The notes: generated by a model from the letters alone, not told the origin. DNA of 64,000 nt from Comamonadaceae bacterium (GCA_003599455.1 QZKF01000018.1:1-64000), one strand, 5' to 3'; counted from the stretch's first letter, positions 8,381 to 18,444 are shown. Numbers and translations: made by a program.

Positions 8381-11300
8381 ATGGCCGAAGCTGTTTCCGG
8401 TTCTTCCCCTTCTGCTGAAGGCGCCGCCATGCCGGCCTCCACGGCGCCCGCTCTTCCCTATGAGGCCCTGTTTCTGGCGCTGCCGTTCGCGGCGTCCATC
8501 ACGCGCCAGCGCGACGGCTGCCTGCTGGCGGTCAACGACGCCTGGACGGTGCTCACCGGCCTGAGCCGCGAGGCCGCCATCGGGCGCACCACGGTCGAGC
8601 TGGGCCACTGGACCGACCCCGCGCTGCGGCAGCGCTATGTGTCGGAGCCGCAACAGAACGATTCGCAGGTGCTGCACCTGTGCGACGGCGTGGCGCACCG
8701 CGTGCGCATGCGCACCACCGTGCTGCCGGCGCAGCCCGAGCCGCTGTTGCTGGTCTGCATCGTCGAGGCCACGCGCGAGTTCGAGGCGCAGGCCGCCAAC
8801 GAGCAGACCCGCCAGGAGCTGCGCGCCACCAACCTCGAGCTGCAGCAACAGGTGGAGCTGCACGCCGCGATCGAGAAGATGGCCCGCGCGGGCCACTGGA
8901 CCAACGCGGAGAACGACGACGACGTGATCTGGTCGCTCGGCCTGTACGAGATCGCCGGCCTGGAGCCGAGCGAGCGCATCCAGCGCTCGGCCGGGCGCTC
9001 GGGCATCCACCCCGACGACATGCCCGCCTGGCGTGCGGCGCGTGCGGCGCTGGACGGGCGCGAGGTGGAATTCCGCTGGCAGCGCCCGGACGGCGCGCTG
9101 CGCTGGTTCCGCACCCGCATCGGCCAGACCATGGTGGCGGGCAACCCGCAGACCGATTTCGGCGTGGTGCAGGACATCACCGCCGAACGCGAGGCCACCG
9201 AACGCCTGGCCGAGCAGCTCAAGCTGTTGCAGAACATCGCGGCCCGCGTTCCCGGCATGATGTACCAGGCGCGCCTGCGTCCCGATGGCACGAGCGTCAT
9301 CTCGTACGTGAACGACGCGGCGCGCGACATGCTGGAGGTGGACCCGGCCGCGCTGCAGAAGGACGCCCGCGTGCTGTTCGATCGGGTGCATCCCGACGAC
9401 CGGGCATCGGTGATCGCTTCGCTGGCGGCTTCGGCGCGCGACCTGCGTTTCTGGCGCCAGACCTACCGCGTGCGCCTGCCCACGCGCGGCACGCGCTGGT
9501 ACAACGTGGAGGCGGTGCCGCAGCGCGAGCCCGACGGCTCGGTGGTCTGGCACGGCTTCTCCACCGACGTGACCGACGCCCGCCTGGCCGCGCACAAGCT
9601 GGAGCGCCAGCACCGCATGCTGGAAGCGGTGCGCCTGGCGCAGGGCGTGTTCATCGAGGCCGAGGACAAGCGCAAGGCCTTCGAGGGCCTGCTCGAGGCC
9701 TTCATCACGGTCACCCACAGCGGCTACGGCTTCGTGGGCGAGGTCCACTACGATGAGGACGACCAGCCCTACCTGCGCACGCACGCCATCACCAACATCT
9801 CGTGGGACGAAATGTCGCGGCGCATGTACGAGGAGCAGCTGGACGCGGGCATGGCGTTTCGCAACCTCAGGAGCCTGTTCGGTGTTGCCATGTCCACCGG
9901 CCAGCCTGTGATTGCCAACGCCCCGGCCAGCGACAGCCGCTCGGGTGGCATGCCACCCGGGCACCCGCCCATGGACGCCTTTCTCGGCATTCCACTCGCG
10001 GTGGGCGACCGGCTGGTGGCCATGGTCGGGCTGGCCAACCAGCCCGAGGGCTACAGCGAGGACGACATCGAGTTCCTGCAGCCCCTGCTGGGCGCGGTGC
10101 GCCAGCTGGTGCTGGCCTGGCGCGGCCACGGCGAGCAGCAGCGCACCCGCGCGCAGCTGGAAGCCACCAGCGCCCTGCTGGCGGAGAAGAGCGCGGCCCT
10201 GCAGGACACGCTCGACAGCATCGGCCAGGGCCTGAGCCGGGTCGATGCGCAGGGGCGCGTGACGGCCTACAACCACCGCATGCTCGAGCTGCTCGACCTG
10301 CCGGAGCACCTGTTCCAGGGCCTGCCCATGGTGGCCGACCTGATCCAGTACCAGCGCGACCGCGGCGACTTCGGGCCGGACCTGCGGTGGGTGGACCCGG
10401 AGGCGCGGGATTTTGTCGGCCACGACCCCGAGCGCATGCCGCCCTCGCACTACTGGCGCCGCACGCGCGAAGGCCGCACGCTGGAGATCCGCTCGCGCTC
10501 GCTGCCCGATGGCGGCATGGTGCGCACCTACACCGACGTCACCACCTACATCGAGGCGCAGGAAGCCCTGCGCGAGGAGCGCCAGCGCCTGGCCTGGGTG
10601 CTGGAGGCCACGCGCCCCGGCATCTGGGAAACCAACCTGGTCGAGCACACGCTCACGGTGAACGACCGCTGGGCCGAGATGCTGGGCTATTCGCTCAAGG
10701 AGCTGCTGCCCATGCGCTACGAGACCTGGGAAGCCCTTGTGCACCCGGACGACCTCAGGCGCGCCGACGAGATCCGCGACCGGCACCTGGAGGGCGCCTT
10801 GCCCTACTACGAGTGCGACATCCGCATGCGCCACAAGGCGGGCCACTGGATCTGGGTCAACACGCGCGGGCGGGTGCACAAGCGCGACGCCCAGGACCGC
10901 GCGCTGTTCATGTCGGGCACGCACCTGGACATCACCGAGCGCGTGGCCGCGCAGGAGCAGGTGAGGGCGCTCAACGCCAGCCTGGAGCAGCGCGTGGGCG
11001 AGCGCACCGCCGAGCTCGAGCGCTCCATGCGCGACATGGAGGCGATCTCGTACTCCATCGCGCACGACCTGCGCGCGCCGCTGCGCTCGGTCAATGGCTT
11101 CGCCGCCATCGTGCTCGACGAGGAGGCCGCCCGCCTGAGCCCGACCGGGCGCGAGATGTTCGAGCGCATCGCGCGCTCGTCGCGCAACATGGGCCAGATG
11201 ATCACCGACATGCTGGAGCTGCTGCGCGTGGTGCGGGTGGAACTCGACGCCGTGCCGGTGGACATGCAGGCGCTGGCGCAGTCGGTGGCGGAGTCGCTGG

Positions 11301-11686
11301 CGCCCCAGTCGGCGCACGCGCGCATCGGGATCCAGACCCTGCCGCAGGCGCTGGGCGATGCGACGCTGCTGCGCCAGGTGCTCTCCAACCTGATGGACAA
11401 CGCGCTCAAGTACTCGCGCCACCTGGCCAGCCCCGAGCTGCAGGTGGGCTTCGAGTCGGCGCGGCGCGCCTACTTCGTGCGCGACAACGGCATGGGCTTC
11501 GACATGGCCCACGCGGACAAGCTGTTCGGCCTGTTCCAGCGCCTGCACGCCGGCAGCGACGTGCCCGGCATGGGCGTGGGGCTGGCGATCGTGGCGCGCA
11601 TCGTGGAGCGCCACGGCGGGCGCATCTGGGCCGAGTCGGCCCCCGGTGAGGGCGCCACCTTCTGGCTGAAGTTGCCGCTGGCCTGA
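8381..11686 (+). CDS. Multi-PAS/GAF sensor histidine kinase
   Basis: A roughly 1,100-residue sensor kinase without membrane helices. In order: a PAS-like domain (about 30-120), a PAS with PAC end (about 165-265), another PAS (about 275-390), a GAF-like domain (about 415-560), a PAS_7-like domain (SIGQGLSRVDAQGRVTAYNH, about 605-735), a further PAS (about 740-860), a coiled-coil linker, then the histidine kinase core. The H-box is SIAHDLRAPLRSVNGF, the N-box NLMDNALKYS, and the G-boxes DNGMGFD and GVGLAIVARIV. No receiver domain is attached and no response regulator gene adjoins, so it is an orphan kinase. GTG 8342 is an alternative start; ATG 8381 was preferred as a normal start codon. Confidence 0.88.
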   Translation: MAEAVSGSSPSAEGAAMPASTAPALPYEALFLALPFAASITRQRDGCLLAVNDAWTVLTGLSREAAIGRTTVELGHWTDPALRQRYVSEPQQNDSQVLHLCDGVAHRVRMRTTVLPAQPEPLLLVCIVEATREFEAQAANEQTRQELRATNLELQQQVELHAAIEKMARAGHWTNAENDDDVIWSLGLYEIAGLEPSERIQRSAGRSGIHPDDMPAWRAARAALDGREVEFRWQRPDGALRWFRTRIGQTMVAGNPQTDFGVVQDITAEREATERLAEQLKLLQNIAARVPGMMYQARLRPDGTSVISYVNDAARDMLEVDPAALQKDARVLFDRVHPDDRASVIASLAASARDLRFWRQTYRVRLPTRGTRWYNVEAVPQREPDGSVVWHGFSTDVTDARLAAHKLERQHRMLEAVRLAQGVFIEAEDKRKAFEGLLEAFITVTHSGYGFVGEVHYDEDDQPYLRTHAITNISWDEMSRRMYEEQLDAGMAFRNLRSLFGVAMSTGQPVIANAPASDSRSGGMPPGHPPMDAFLGIPLAVGDRLVAMVGLANQPEGYSEDDIEFLQPLLGAVRQLVLAWRGHGEQQRTRAQLEATSALLAEKSAALQDTLDSIGQGLSRVDAQGRVTAYNHRMLELLDLPEHLFQGLPMVADLIQYQRDRGDFGPDLRWVDPEARDFVGHDPERMPPSHYWRRTREGRTLEIRSRSLPDGGMVRTYTDVTTYIEAQEALREERQRLAWVLEATRPGIWETNLVEHTLTVNDRWAEMLGYSLKELLPMRYETWEALVHPDDLRRADEIRDRHLEGALPYYECDIRMRHKAGHWIWVNTRGRVHKRDAQDRALFMSGTHLDITERVAAQEQVRALNASLEQRVGERTAELERSMRDMEAISYSIAHDLRAPLRSVNGFAAIVLDEEAARLSPTGREMFERIARSSRNMGQMITDMLELLRVVRVELDAVPVDMQALAQSVAESLAPQSAHARIGIQTLPQALGDATLLRQVLSNLMDNALKYSRHLASPELQVGFESARRAYFVRDNGMGFDMAHADKLFGLFQRLHAGSDVPGMGVGLAIVARIVERHGGRIWAESAPGEGATFWLKLPLA

Positions 11687-11696
11687 GCGGCGCGGG

Positions 11697-12614
11697 TCAG
11701 AACGGCGCTGCGTCCGGCGCTTCGTCGCCGGCACCGTCCTGGGCCAGCGGGGCGGGTGCGGCGGCCGTGCGGGCCTGGCGCAGCGCGGCCTTCTCGCCGG
11801 CGCTGGCGAACTTGCTGTACTTGCCGGTCAGGCCGACCAGCTGGCCGTAGATCTTGGGGTTGGCGGCCAGGCATTCCTTCTGTTCGAGGAAGTCGGCCTC
11901 GCCGGTGAAGTTGCCCACCAGGCCACCGGCCTCGGTGACCAGCAGCGCGCCCGCGGCCACGTCCCAGGGCGAGAGGCCCATTTCGAAGAAGCCGTCGGTG
12001 AAGCCCGCGGCCACATAGGCCAGGTCGAGCGCGGCGGAGCCGGGGCGGCGCACGCCGGCCACGCGCGGCATCACGTCGCCGAACATCTGCAGGTAGGTCT
12101 GGAAGGAGTCGCCCGGGCGGAACGGGAAGCCGGTGGAGAGCAGGCAGTCGCGCAGCGTGGTGCGCTTGGCCACGCGGATGCGGCGGTCGTTCATGTAGGC
12201 GCCGCGCCCGCGCGTGGCGCAGAACAGGTCGTTGCGGCTGGGGTCGTAGATGACGGCTTGTTCGAGCCGGTTGCCGACCATGAGCGCGATGCTCACGCAG
12301 TAGACCGGGAAGCCGTGGATGAAGTTGGTGGTGCCGTCCAGCGGGTCGATGATCCAGACATGGTCTGCGCCGCCGTGTTTGCCCGGGCGTTTGCCCGATT
12401 CCTCGGCCCAGATGGCGTGGTCGGGATAAGCGGTGAGCAGGGTGTCGATGATGGCGGCTTCAGCGGCCTGGTCGACTTCGGTCACGAAGTCGTTGGTCTG
12501 CTTGACCGAGACCCGGACCGACTCCACGTCCAGCGCGGCGCGGTTGATGAGGGTGCCAGCGGTGCGTGCGGCCTTGATGGCCACGTTGAGCATGGGGTGG
12601 AGTGTGGACGACAT
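11697..12614 (-). CDS. suhB: Inositol monophosphatase family protein SuhB
   Basis: A 305-residue Mg-dependent phosphatase. It has the substrate and metal motif [15 protein letters not shown] near residues 82-96 and the second signature [15 protein letters not shown] near 215-229. SuhB hydrolyses inositol-1-phosphate and in Gammaproteobacteria joins the NusA/NusG rRNA antitermination complex. The C-terminus has an extra Ala/Pro-rich tail of about 40 residues. The start ATG 12614 matches the family N-terminus [17 protein letters not shown]; the frame stays open far upstream only because it runs antisense through trmJ. The gene is divergent from trmJ, with 120 bases between starts. Confidence 0.92.
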   Translation of the reverse strand: MSSTLHPMLNVAIKAARTAGTLINRAALDVESVRVSVKQTNDFVTEVDQAAEAAIIDTLLTAYPDHAIWAEESGKRPGKHGGADHVWIIDPLDGTTNFIHGFPVYCVSIALMVGNRLEQAVIYDPSRNDLFCATRGRGAYMNDRRIRVAKRTTLRDCLLSTGFPFRPGDSFQTYLQMFGDVMPRVAGVRRPGSAALDLAYVAAGFTDGFFEMGLSPWDVAAGALLVTEAGGLVGNFTGEADFLEQKECLAANPKIYGQLVGLTGKYSKFASAGEKAALRQARTAAAPAPLAQDGAGDEAPDAAPF

Positions 12615-12734
12615 GAATTGTGAACCTCGGCGCGCTCCGGGGTGGAGGGCGCGACAGTGGATGAGCGGGCGGGGCCGGCCGGCGATGCGGGCGGTGACAA
12701 TAGCCGGGATTTTACCGTCCCCGCCCATTTCGCC

Positions 12735-13469
12735 ATGCAGACCCGTTTTGTCCTGATCCAGACCAGCCACGCCGGCAATGTGGGCGGCGTGGCCCGTGCC
12801 ATGAAGGTGATGGGCTTCGACGACCTGGTGCTGGTGCAGCCGCGCTGGGCCAATGTGCTGCGGCGCGAGGAAACCATACAGCGCGCCAGCGGCGCCAACG
12901 ATGTGCTGGCCAGGGCCCGCATCGTGGACACGCTGGACGAGGCGCTCGACGGCATGAGCCACCTGTGCGCCACCGCCATGACGCCGCGCGACTTCGGCCC
13001 GCCCACGCGCTCGCCGCGCGAACACTTCACCGGCTTGCTGGGCGCGGGCGAGCCGCCCGGGGGGGTGGCCTTCCTGTTCGGCAGCGAGCGTTTCGGCATG
13101 CGCAACGAGGACGTGTACCGCTGCCATGTGGCGCTGAGCATTCCCACCGCGCCGGGCTTCGGCTCGCTCAACCTGGCCGCCGCGGTGCAGCTGATCGCCT
13201 ACGACTGGCGCCTGGCGCTGGGCGGTTTCGAGGCACCGCCCGTGGTGGCCGACCGTGCGCAGGCCGATGCGAAGGCCTTGTCGGGCATGCTCGACCACCT
13301 GGAGCAGGCGCTGGTGGCGGTGGATTTTCTTGACCCGGCGGCGCCCAAGAAGCTCATGCCGCGCCTCAACCAGCTTTTCAACCGCGCTGCGCCGAGCGAC
13401 GAGGAAGTCCACATTCTTCGAGGTGTCGCCAAGGCCATGCTGCAAACCGCCGAAAAGGCGAAGCGCTAG
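12735..13469 (+). CDS. trmJ: tRNA (cytidine/uridine-2'-O-)-methyltransferase TrmJ
   Basis: A 244-residue SPOUT-family methyltransferase that 2'-O-methylates position 32 of certain tRNAs using S-adenosylmethionine. The start [20 protein letters not shown] has the family's NVG motif. [15 protein letters not shown] at about residues 112-126 and [20 protein letters not shown] at about 133-152 form the trefoil-knot cofactor site. ATG 12735 is the natural start; a longer frame upstream adds non-family residues. cysE follows by 10 bases on the same strand, so the two are probably cotranscribed. Confidence 0.93.
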   Translation: MQTRFVLIQTSHAGNVGGVARAMKVMGFDDLVLVQPRWANVLRREETIQRASGANDVLARARIVDTLDEALDGMSHLCATAMTPRDFGPPTRSPREHFTGLLGAGEPPGGVAFLFGSERFGMRNEDVYRCHVALSIPTAPGFGSLNLAAAVQLIAYDWRLALGGFEAPPVVADRAQADAKALSGMLDHLEQALVAVDFLDPAAPKKLMPRLNQLFNRAAPSDEEVHILRGVAKAMLQTAEKAKR

Positions 13470-13479
13470 ACTGCCCCCC

Positions 13480-14244
13480 ATGTTTGACCGCATCCGCTCC
13501 GACATCCAGTGCGTCCTGGACCGCGACCCCGCTGCGCGCAGCACCTGGGAGGTGGTCACCTGCTATCCGGGCCTGCACGCCGTCTGGCTGCACCGCCCGG
13601 CGCACTGGTGCTGGACCCATGGCTTCAAATGGGCGGGCCGCTTCATCTCGCACCTCTCGCGCTGGTTCACCGGCATCGAGATCCATCCCGGGGCCAAGCT
13701 GGGCGAGCGCGTGTTCTTCGACCACGCCATGGGCGTGGTGGTGGGCGAGACCGCCGAGATCGGCGACGGCTGCACGATCTACCAGGGCGTGACGCTGGGC
13801 GGCACCTCGCTCTACAAGGGCACCAAGCGCCACCCCACACTGGGCAAGGACGTGGTGGTGAGCGCGGGCGCCAAGGTGCTGGGCGGTTTCCTGGTGGGCG
13901 ACGGCGCCAAGATCGGCAGCAACGCGGTGGTGATCAAGCCGGTGCCCGCGGGCGCGACGGCGGTGGGCATCCCGGCGCGCATCATCCCGAGCAAGACCGG
14001 CGAGAGCGCCGACGTGACCGACCCGAAGTTCCAGGCCTACGGCATCACGCAGGAAGACGACCCGCTGTCGCAGGCCATGCGCGGCCTGATCGACAACGCG
14101 GCCGGCCAGGAGCACCAGATCGCGCTGCTGTGGCAGGCCATCGAGACCCTGGCCGAGACGAAGAAGCGCGACTGCGTGCCGCAGGACGCGGCGCGCGAGG
14201 AACACTTCGAGGCCGACAAGCTCAACCAGCTCGTCGGCAAGTAG
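13480..14244 (+). CDS. cysE: Serine O-acetyltransferase
   Basis: A 254-residue enzyme that makes O-acetylserine from serine and acetyl-CoA, the first step of cysteine synthesis. The N-terminal helical part (to about residue 60) precedes a left-handed beta-helix of hexapeptide repeats, with the catalytic [18 protein letters not shown] segment near residues 83-100 and [16 protein letters not shown] at about 108-123. The extra C-terminal tail (about 190-254) is helical and acidic. The short form lacking the long enteric N-terminus is common in proteobacteria. It is placed directly after trmJ. Confidence 0.92.
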   Translation: MFDRIRSDIQCVLDRDPAARSTWEVVTCYPGLHAVWLHRPAHWCWTHGFKWAGRFISHLSRWFTGIEIHPGAKLGERVFFDHAMGVVVGETAEIGDGCTIYQGVTLGGTSLYKGTKRHPTLGKDVVVSAGAKVLGGFLVGDGAKIGSNAVVIKPVPAGATAVGIPARIIPSKTGESADVTDPKFQAYGITQEDDPLSQAMRGLIDNAAGQEHQIALLWQAIETLAETKKRDCVPQDAAREEHFEADKLNQLVGK

Positions 14245-14250
14245 TCCGGC

Positions 14251-14727
14251 TCAGTGATGATGGCCGTGCGCGCCATGCGCGTGGCCGTGCGAAATCTCTT
14301 CCGGCGATGCTGCCTTCACATCGATCACCTTCAGCGTGAAGGTGAGTTCCTGACCGGCCAGCGGGTGGTTGCCGTCGAGGTGGATGGTGTCGCCCTTGAT
14401 CTTGGTCACGGTGAAGATCTGGCGCTGGCCCTGGTCGTCGCTGCCTTCGAGCTGGCCGCCCACCTTCACGCCGGGCGGGAAGTCCTTTTTCAGGATGGTG
14501 GTCACCAGGCTTTCGTCGCGGTCACCGAAAGCCAGCGAGGGCAGCAGCTGGATCGTGGTCGTGAAACCCTTTTCCTGGCCTTCGAGTGCGAGCTCCACGC
14601 CGGGCAGGGTGTTGCCGTAGCCACCGTGCAGGTAGGCGCGCGGCTCCTTGCCGTCTTCAAGCACCTTGCCCTTGGCATCGGTGGCGCGGAAGGTGAGGGT
14701 GACGATGGTGTCTTTCGTGATCTTCAT
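14251..14727 (-). CDS. slyD: FKBP-type peptidyl-prolyl isomerase SlyD
   Basis: A 158-residue FKBP-type prolyl isomerase and chaperone. The FKBP part opens VTLTFRATDAKGKVLEDG; an insert-in-flap region follows at about 70-120 and ITFTLKVIDV-like strands return near residue 138. The last 12 residues are His-rich (HGHAHGAHGHHH), the metal-binding tail through which SlyD handles nickel and other ions. The start ATG 14727 gives the canonical MKITKDTIVTL. It follows the mog gene by 19 bases on the same strand, in the order darP-mog-slyD. Confidence 0.93.
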   Translation of the reverse strand: MKITKDTIVTLTFRATDAKGKVLEDGKEPRAYLHGGYGNTLPGVELALEGQEKGFTTTIQLLPSLAFGDRDESLVTTILKKDFPPGVKVGGQLEGSDDQGQRQIFTVTKIKGDTIHLDGNHPLAGQELTFTLKVIDVKAASPEEISHGHAHGAHGHHH

Positions 14728-14746
14728 GGGTGTCTCTTCAAAGGGT

Positions 14747-15352
14747 TCAGCGGGCGGGGCGCACGGCGGTCTTGGGGCGCCAGGCCTTGATGACCTCGTC
14801 GTGGGTTTCCAGGTAGGGGCCACCGATCAGGTCGATGCAGTAGGGCACGGCGGCGAAGATGCCGTTGACGCGCACGCTGCCATCGGCGTTTTTTGCCCCC
14901 TCCAGCGTTTCGGCGATCGCCTTGGGCTGGCCGGGCAGGTTGATGATGAGGCTCTTGTCCCTGATGACGGCAACCTGGCGCGAGAGGATGGCGGTGGGCA
15001 CGAAGGCCAGGCTGATCTGGCGCATCTGCTCGCCGAAGCCGGGCATCTCCTTGTGCGCCACGGCCAGCGTGGCCTCGGGCGTCACGTCGCGCAGCGCCGG
15101 GCCGGTGCCGCCGGTGGTGAGCACCAGCGCGCAGCCCGCGTCGACGAGTTCGACCAGCGTGGCGCTGATGCGATCCACCTCGTCGGGGATCAGGCGCGGT
15201 TCGAAGGTGATCGGGTTCTTCAGCGCGCGCGTGAGCCAGTCCTGCAGCGCGGGCAGGCCTTTGTCTTCGTAGACGCCGGTGCTGGCGCGGTCGCTGATGG
15301 AGACGATGCCGATGCGCACCGGGTCGGCGCTGGCGGGGAGGGTGTCGCTCAT
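14747..15352 (-). CDS. mog: Molybdopterin adenylyltransferase Mog
   Basis: A 201-residue enzyme that adenylates molybdopterin before molybdenum insertion. Motifs include IGIVSISDRASTGVYEDKG near residues 14-32, LVLTTGGTGPALRDVTPEAT near 77-96 (the MPT-binding TTGGTG), and LIINLPGQPKAI near 136-147. Molybdenum cofactor is needed by the nitrate reductase NasA encoded about 9 kb away. The start codon overlaps the darP stop (ATGA), so translation of the two is likely coupled. Confidence 0.93.
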   Translation of the reverse strand: MSDTLPASADPVRIGIVSISDRASTGVYEDKGLPALQDWLTRALKNPITFEPRLIPDEVDRISATLVELVDAGCALVLTTGGTGPALRDVTPEATLAVAHKEMPGFGEQMRQISLAFVPTAILSRQVAVIRDKSLIINLPGQPKAIAETLEGAKNADGSVRVNGIFAAVPYCIDLIGGPYLETHDEVIKAWRPKTAVRPAR

Positions 15353-16005
15353 GGCTGGTCTTCGTCGGTGGTGGGCTCGCCGCCGTGGTCCTCGCCCTGG
15401 TTCAGCGTGGCCTTGACGATCTGGAAAATCTCGCGGTAGGCCTTGCCGTGGCGCACGGCCTCGCCCGGGCGTTCCTGGGGTTCGGTGACCTGCGCGTCCT
15501 TGCGCGCCTGGCGGATCAGCGCGCGCAGGTGCTGCACGTCGGCGCTGGCGTCGAGCTGCATCCAGTGCGTGAGCGCCTCGTCGTCGGCGATCAGCCGGTC
15601 GCGCCATTGTTCGGCCAGGTGCAGCGACAGCGTGCCCTTGGCCGAGCCCTTGTTCTGCTCGTCGAGCGCGGCTTCCACCGCGGCGAGCGTGGCTTCGTCC
15701 ACGCCGCGCATGAGCTTGCCGATGAACTGCATCTGGCGGCGGCGGCCTTCGAAGTTGGTGATCTTTCTGGCGTCGTTGACGGCGTCCACCAGTTTCTCGG
15801 ACAGGTCGAGGCGTTGCATCAGGTCGGCGCGCAGGGTGAGCAGGCTCTCGCCCAGTTGCTGCAGCCGATCGCTGTATTTCTTCAGGTCGGTCTTGCTCAT
15901 GTCGTCCGAACCCTTGAGCTCGCGCTTGAGTTCCAGGTCCAGCTCGCTGCCCAGGGCGACGAACTGGCCGCGGACGAAATAGCCTTTGGTGGGTTTGCGG
16001 GACAT
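15349..16005 (-). CDS. darP: Ribosome-associated protein DarP (YjgA, DUF615)
   Basis: A 218-residue charged helical protein of the DUF615/YjgA family. The N-terminus MSRKPTKGYFVRGQFVALGS is followed by family stretches LKKYSDRLQQLGESLLTL, GRRRQMQFIGKLMR near residue 85 and WRDRLIADDEALTHW near 125. In E. coli the protein binds late 50S precursors. The C-terminal 20 residues are acidic and low-complexity. It is the first gene of the darP-mog-slyD cluster and is divergent from pmbA, with 73 bases between starts. Confidence 0.9.
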   Translation of the reverse strand: MSRKPTKGYFVRGQFVALGSELDLELKRELKGSDDMSKTDLKKYSDRLQQLGESLLTLRADLMQRLDLSEKLVDAVNDARKITNFEGRRRQMQFIGKLMRGVDEATLAAVEAALDEQNKGSAKGTLSLHLAEQWRDRLIADDEALTHWMQLDASADVQHLRALIRQARKDAQVTEPQERPGEAVRHGKAYREIFQIVKATLNQGEDHGGEPTTDEDQP

Positions 16006-16078
16006 GTGGATTCTCGGGAAGGGGCATCTGCGGACGCAGCGGCCACCTGGGTGGGCGGCAAGTATCATAGCCGTCGAC

Positions 16079-17518
16079 ATGAAAAAAGCCTCCCACACCC
16101 GGCCGCAAGCCCCCGCTCCCCGTCCCACGGCCGATTCCCGCTCCCCCCTTCCCGGATTCCAGTACGCACGCAGCCAGTTCGAGGAACTGGTCGATCTCGC
16201 GCTGTCCCACGCGAAGCAGCTGGGTGCCGCCGATGCGGCGGCCGAAGTCTCCGAAGGCGCGGGCCTGAGCGTGTCGGTGCGCAAGGGCGAGCTGGAAAAC
16301 GTGGAGCGCAACCGCGACAAGTCGCTCGGCGTCACGGTCTACCTCGGCAGCAAGCGCGGCAACGCCTCCACCTCCGATTTTTCGCCGACCGCCATCCGCC
16401 AGACGGTGCAGGCCGCGTACGACATCGCGCGCTTCACCGCCGAAGACCCCATGGCCGGTCTGCCCGATGCGGCCGATGTGGCGGAGCACCAGCCCGACCT
16501 GGACCTGTTCTATCCGTGGGCGATCGATTCCACGCAGGCGCTGCAGGTGGCGCTGGCCTGCGAAGCCGCGGCCTTCGCCACGAGCAGGAAGATCGCCAAC
16601 AGCGAGGGCGCGGGCGTGTCGGCCCAGCAGTCGCATTTCTTCACCGCGCACATGCGCGGTGGCGAACGCGGCAAGCCCGGCATCTTCAGCGGCGGCTACG
16701 CCAGTTCGCGCCACAGCCTGTCTGTCGCGCCGATCGCGGGCAAGGGCGCGCACATGGAGCGCGACGCCTGGTACAGCTCGATGCGCGACCCGCGCGACCT
16801 GGCCAGCCCGGACTCCATCGGTCGCTACGCCGCCGAGCGCGCGCTCGCGCGCCTCAACGGCCGCAAGATCGCCACCACGCAATGCCCGGTGCTGTTCGAG
16901 TGCACGCTGGCCGCCGGCCTGCTGGGCGCCTATGTGCAGGCCACCAGCGGCGGCGCGCTGTACCGCCACACCACCTTCCTGCCCGACAGCCTGGGCCAGC
17001 GCGTGATGGCGCGCCACCTCGACATCGACGAAGACCCGCACATTCCCAAGGGCAAGGGCAGCTCGCCGTTCGATGACGAAGGCGTGCGCACCGACAAGCG
17101 CCGCGTGCTCGACGCCGGCCGGGTGCAGGGCTATTTCCTGGGCAGCTATTCGGCGCGCAAGCTCGGCATGCGCACCACCGGCAACGCGGGCGGCTCGCAC
17201 AACCTCACCCTCACCAGCCGCCACACGCGCCCGGGCGACGACCTGCGCGCCATGCTCAAGAAGCTCGGCCGCGGCCTGTTCGTCACCGAGCTGATGGGCC
17301 AGGGCGTCAACTACGTGACCGGCGACTACTCGCGCGGCGCCTCGGGCTACTGGGTGGAGAACGGCGAGATCGCCTACCCGGTGCACGAAATCACCATCGC
17401 TGGCAACCTCAAGGACATGTTCCAGGGCATCGAGGCCGTGGGCGCCGACACCTACAACTTCGGTGCGAAGACGGTGGGCTCGGTGCTGGTGAATCGCATG
17501 AAGGTCGCGGGGAGTTGA
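16079..17518 (+). CDS. pmbA: Metalloprotease PmbA (TldE)
   Basis: A 479-residue member of the TldD/TldE (U62) family. Residues about 35-200 form the first domain (FEELVDLALSHAKQLGAADA; VRKGELENVERNRDKSLGV). The second half has YFLGSYSARKLGMRTTGNAG near 348-367, ELMGQGVNYVTGDYSRGASG near 405-424 and VENGEIAYPVHEITIAGNL near 427-445. TldE pairs with TldD, which carries the HEXXH; together they process unfolded peptides such as microcin B17 and degrade CcdA. The N-terminal 25 residues are Pro/Arg-rich and poorly conserved. Divergent darP-pmbA is a standard betaproteobacterial arrangement. Confidence 0.92.
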   Translation: MKKASHTRPQAPAPRPTADSRSPLPGFQYARSQFEELVDLALSHAKQLGAADAAAEVSEGAGLSVSVRKGELENVERNRDKSLGVTVYLGSKRGNASTSDFSPTAIRQTVQAAYDIARFTAEDPMAGLPDAADVAEHQPDLDLFYPWAIDSTQALQVALACEAAAFATSRKIANSEGAGVSAQQSHFFTAHMRGGERGKPGIFSGGYASSRHSLSVAPIAGKGAHMERDAWYSSMRDPRDLASPDSIGRYAAERALARLNGRKIATTQCPVLFECTLAAGLLGAYVQATSGGALYRHTTFLPDSLGQRVMARHLDIDEDPHIPKGKGSSPFDDEGVRTDKRRVLDAGRVQGYFLGSYSARKLGMRTTGNAGGSHNLTLTSRHTRPGDDLRAMLKKLGRGLFVTELMGQGVNYVTGDYSRGASGYWVENGEIAYPVHEITIAGNLKDMFQGIEAVGADTYNFGAKTVGSVLVNRMKVAGS

Positions 17519-17545
17519 TGGCCCCCACGCGCCGCCGCTGCGACG
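17519..17545 (+). repeat. Partial copy of the GC-rich intergenic repeat
   Basis: Directly after the pmbA stop, GGCCCCCACG then CGCCGCCGCTGCG resembles, in reverse complement, the right end of the repeat at 19388-19467, with about one mismatch over 22 bases. It sits just before the EamA gene start. Confidence 0.35.
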
Positions 17546-17556
17546 GCTGATCGCCC

Positions 17557-18444
17557 ATGCGCCCGGAAGCCCTGGCCCTGCTGGCGGCGGCTTGCTGGGC
17601 GGTCTCCAGCCTCTTTTCAGCGCCCCCGGCCCAGCGGCTGGGGGCGTTTGCATTCAGCCGCTGGCGCATGCTGTTTGCCAGCGTGCTGCTGTGGGGCCTG
17701 GCGCTCGCCGGTGGCGGCTGGCGCAGCCTGGATGGCGCGGCCATGGGCCTGCTGGCGGTCTCGGGCGTGATCGGCATCTTCATCGGCGACACGGCGCTGT
17801 TCGGCTGCATGAACCGGCTCGGCCCGCGCCGCTCGGGCGTGCTGTTCGCCTGCCACGCGCTGTTTTCCGGGGTGCTGGCCTGGGCATTCCTGGGCGAGGT
17901 GCTCTGGGGCTGGGCGCTGCTGGGCAGCGGTTTGCTGGTGGGTGGCGTGATGCTCGCCATCCTGTGGGGCAAGCGCAGCGACGAGGCCCACGGCTGGGAG
18001 CAGACCCGCGGGCCGCTGGTGGTGGGCGTGGCGCTGGGCCTGCTGGCCGCGCTGTGCCAGTCGGTGGCGACCCTGATGCTCAAGCCGCTCATGAGCACCG
18101 GCATCGACGCGGTGGCCGCCAGTGCCATGCGCATGAGCATGGCGCTGGCCGCGCACGCGGTGCTGCTGGCGGTGGGCTGGCCCGGTGCGCGCGCCAGGGC
18201 GCCGATGCGCTGGAGCGACGCGGGCCTGATCTTCCTGAGCGCCGCCGTCGCCATGGCGCTGGGCATGACGCTGATCCTGGCCGCGATGCGCGACGGTCAG
18301 GCTGGCCTCGTCGCGGTGCTGTCGTCCGTCACGCCGATCCTGATCCTGCCGCTGCTGTGGCTGGTCTACCGCCGCCGCCCGGCCGCCGGGGCCTGGCTGG
18401 GCGCGGTGCTCGCGGTGGCGGGCACCGCGATGATCCTGTCCTAG
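17557..18444 (+). CDS. DMT/EamA family transporter
   Basis: A 295-residue membrane protein with about ten helices in two homologous EamA halves (about 1-138 and 150-295). Features include LALLAAACWAVSSLFSAP at the start, SGVIGIFIGDTALF in helix 3, and a second half with LGLLAALCQSVATLMLKPL. Such proteins export or import amino acids, nucleobases or other metabolites; the substrate is not predictable here. ATG 17557 is used. The stop overlaps the convergent yqeY stop within CTAG at 18441-18444, so the two messages meet end to end. Confidence 0.87.
   Translation: MRPEALALLAAACWAVSSLFSAPPAQRLGAFAFSRWRMLFASVLLWGLALAGGGWRSLDGAAMGLLAVSGVIGIFIGDTALFGCMNRLGPRRSGVLFACHALFSGVLAWAFLGEVLWGWALLGSGLLVGGVMLAILWGKRSDEAHGWEQTRGPLVVGVALGLLAALCQSVATLMLKPLMSTGIDAVAASAMRMSMALAAHAVLLAVGWPGARARAPMRWSDAGLIFLSAAVAMALGMTLILAAMRDGQAGLVAVLSSVTPILILPLLWLVYRRRPAAGAWLGAVLAVAGTAMILS

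Noticed and set aside
8363-11734. A 1,123-codon open frame antisense to the PAS kinase
   Set aside because: It mirrors the kinase gene in GC-rich DNA where stops are rare; its translation is His/Arg/Gln-rich with no domain pattern.
14747-17653. Mog as part of a 968-residue protein
   Set aside because: The upstream extension runs antisense through pmbA and out of frame through darP; the family start at 15352 overlaps the darP stop in a normal operon pattern.
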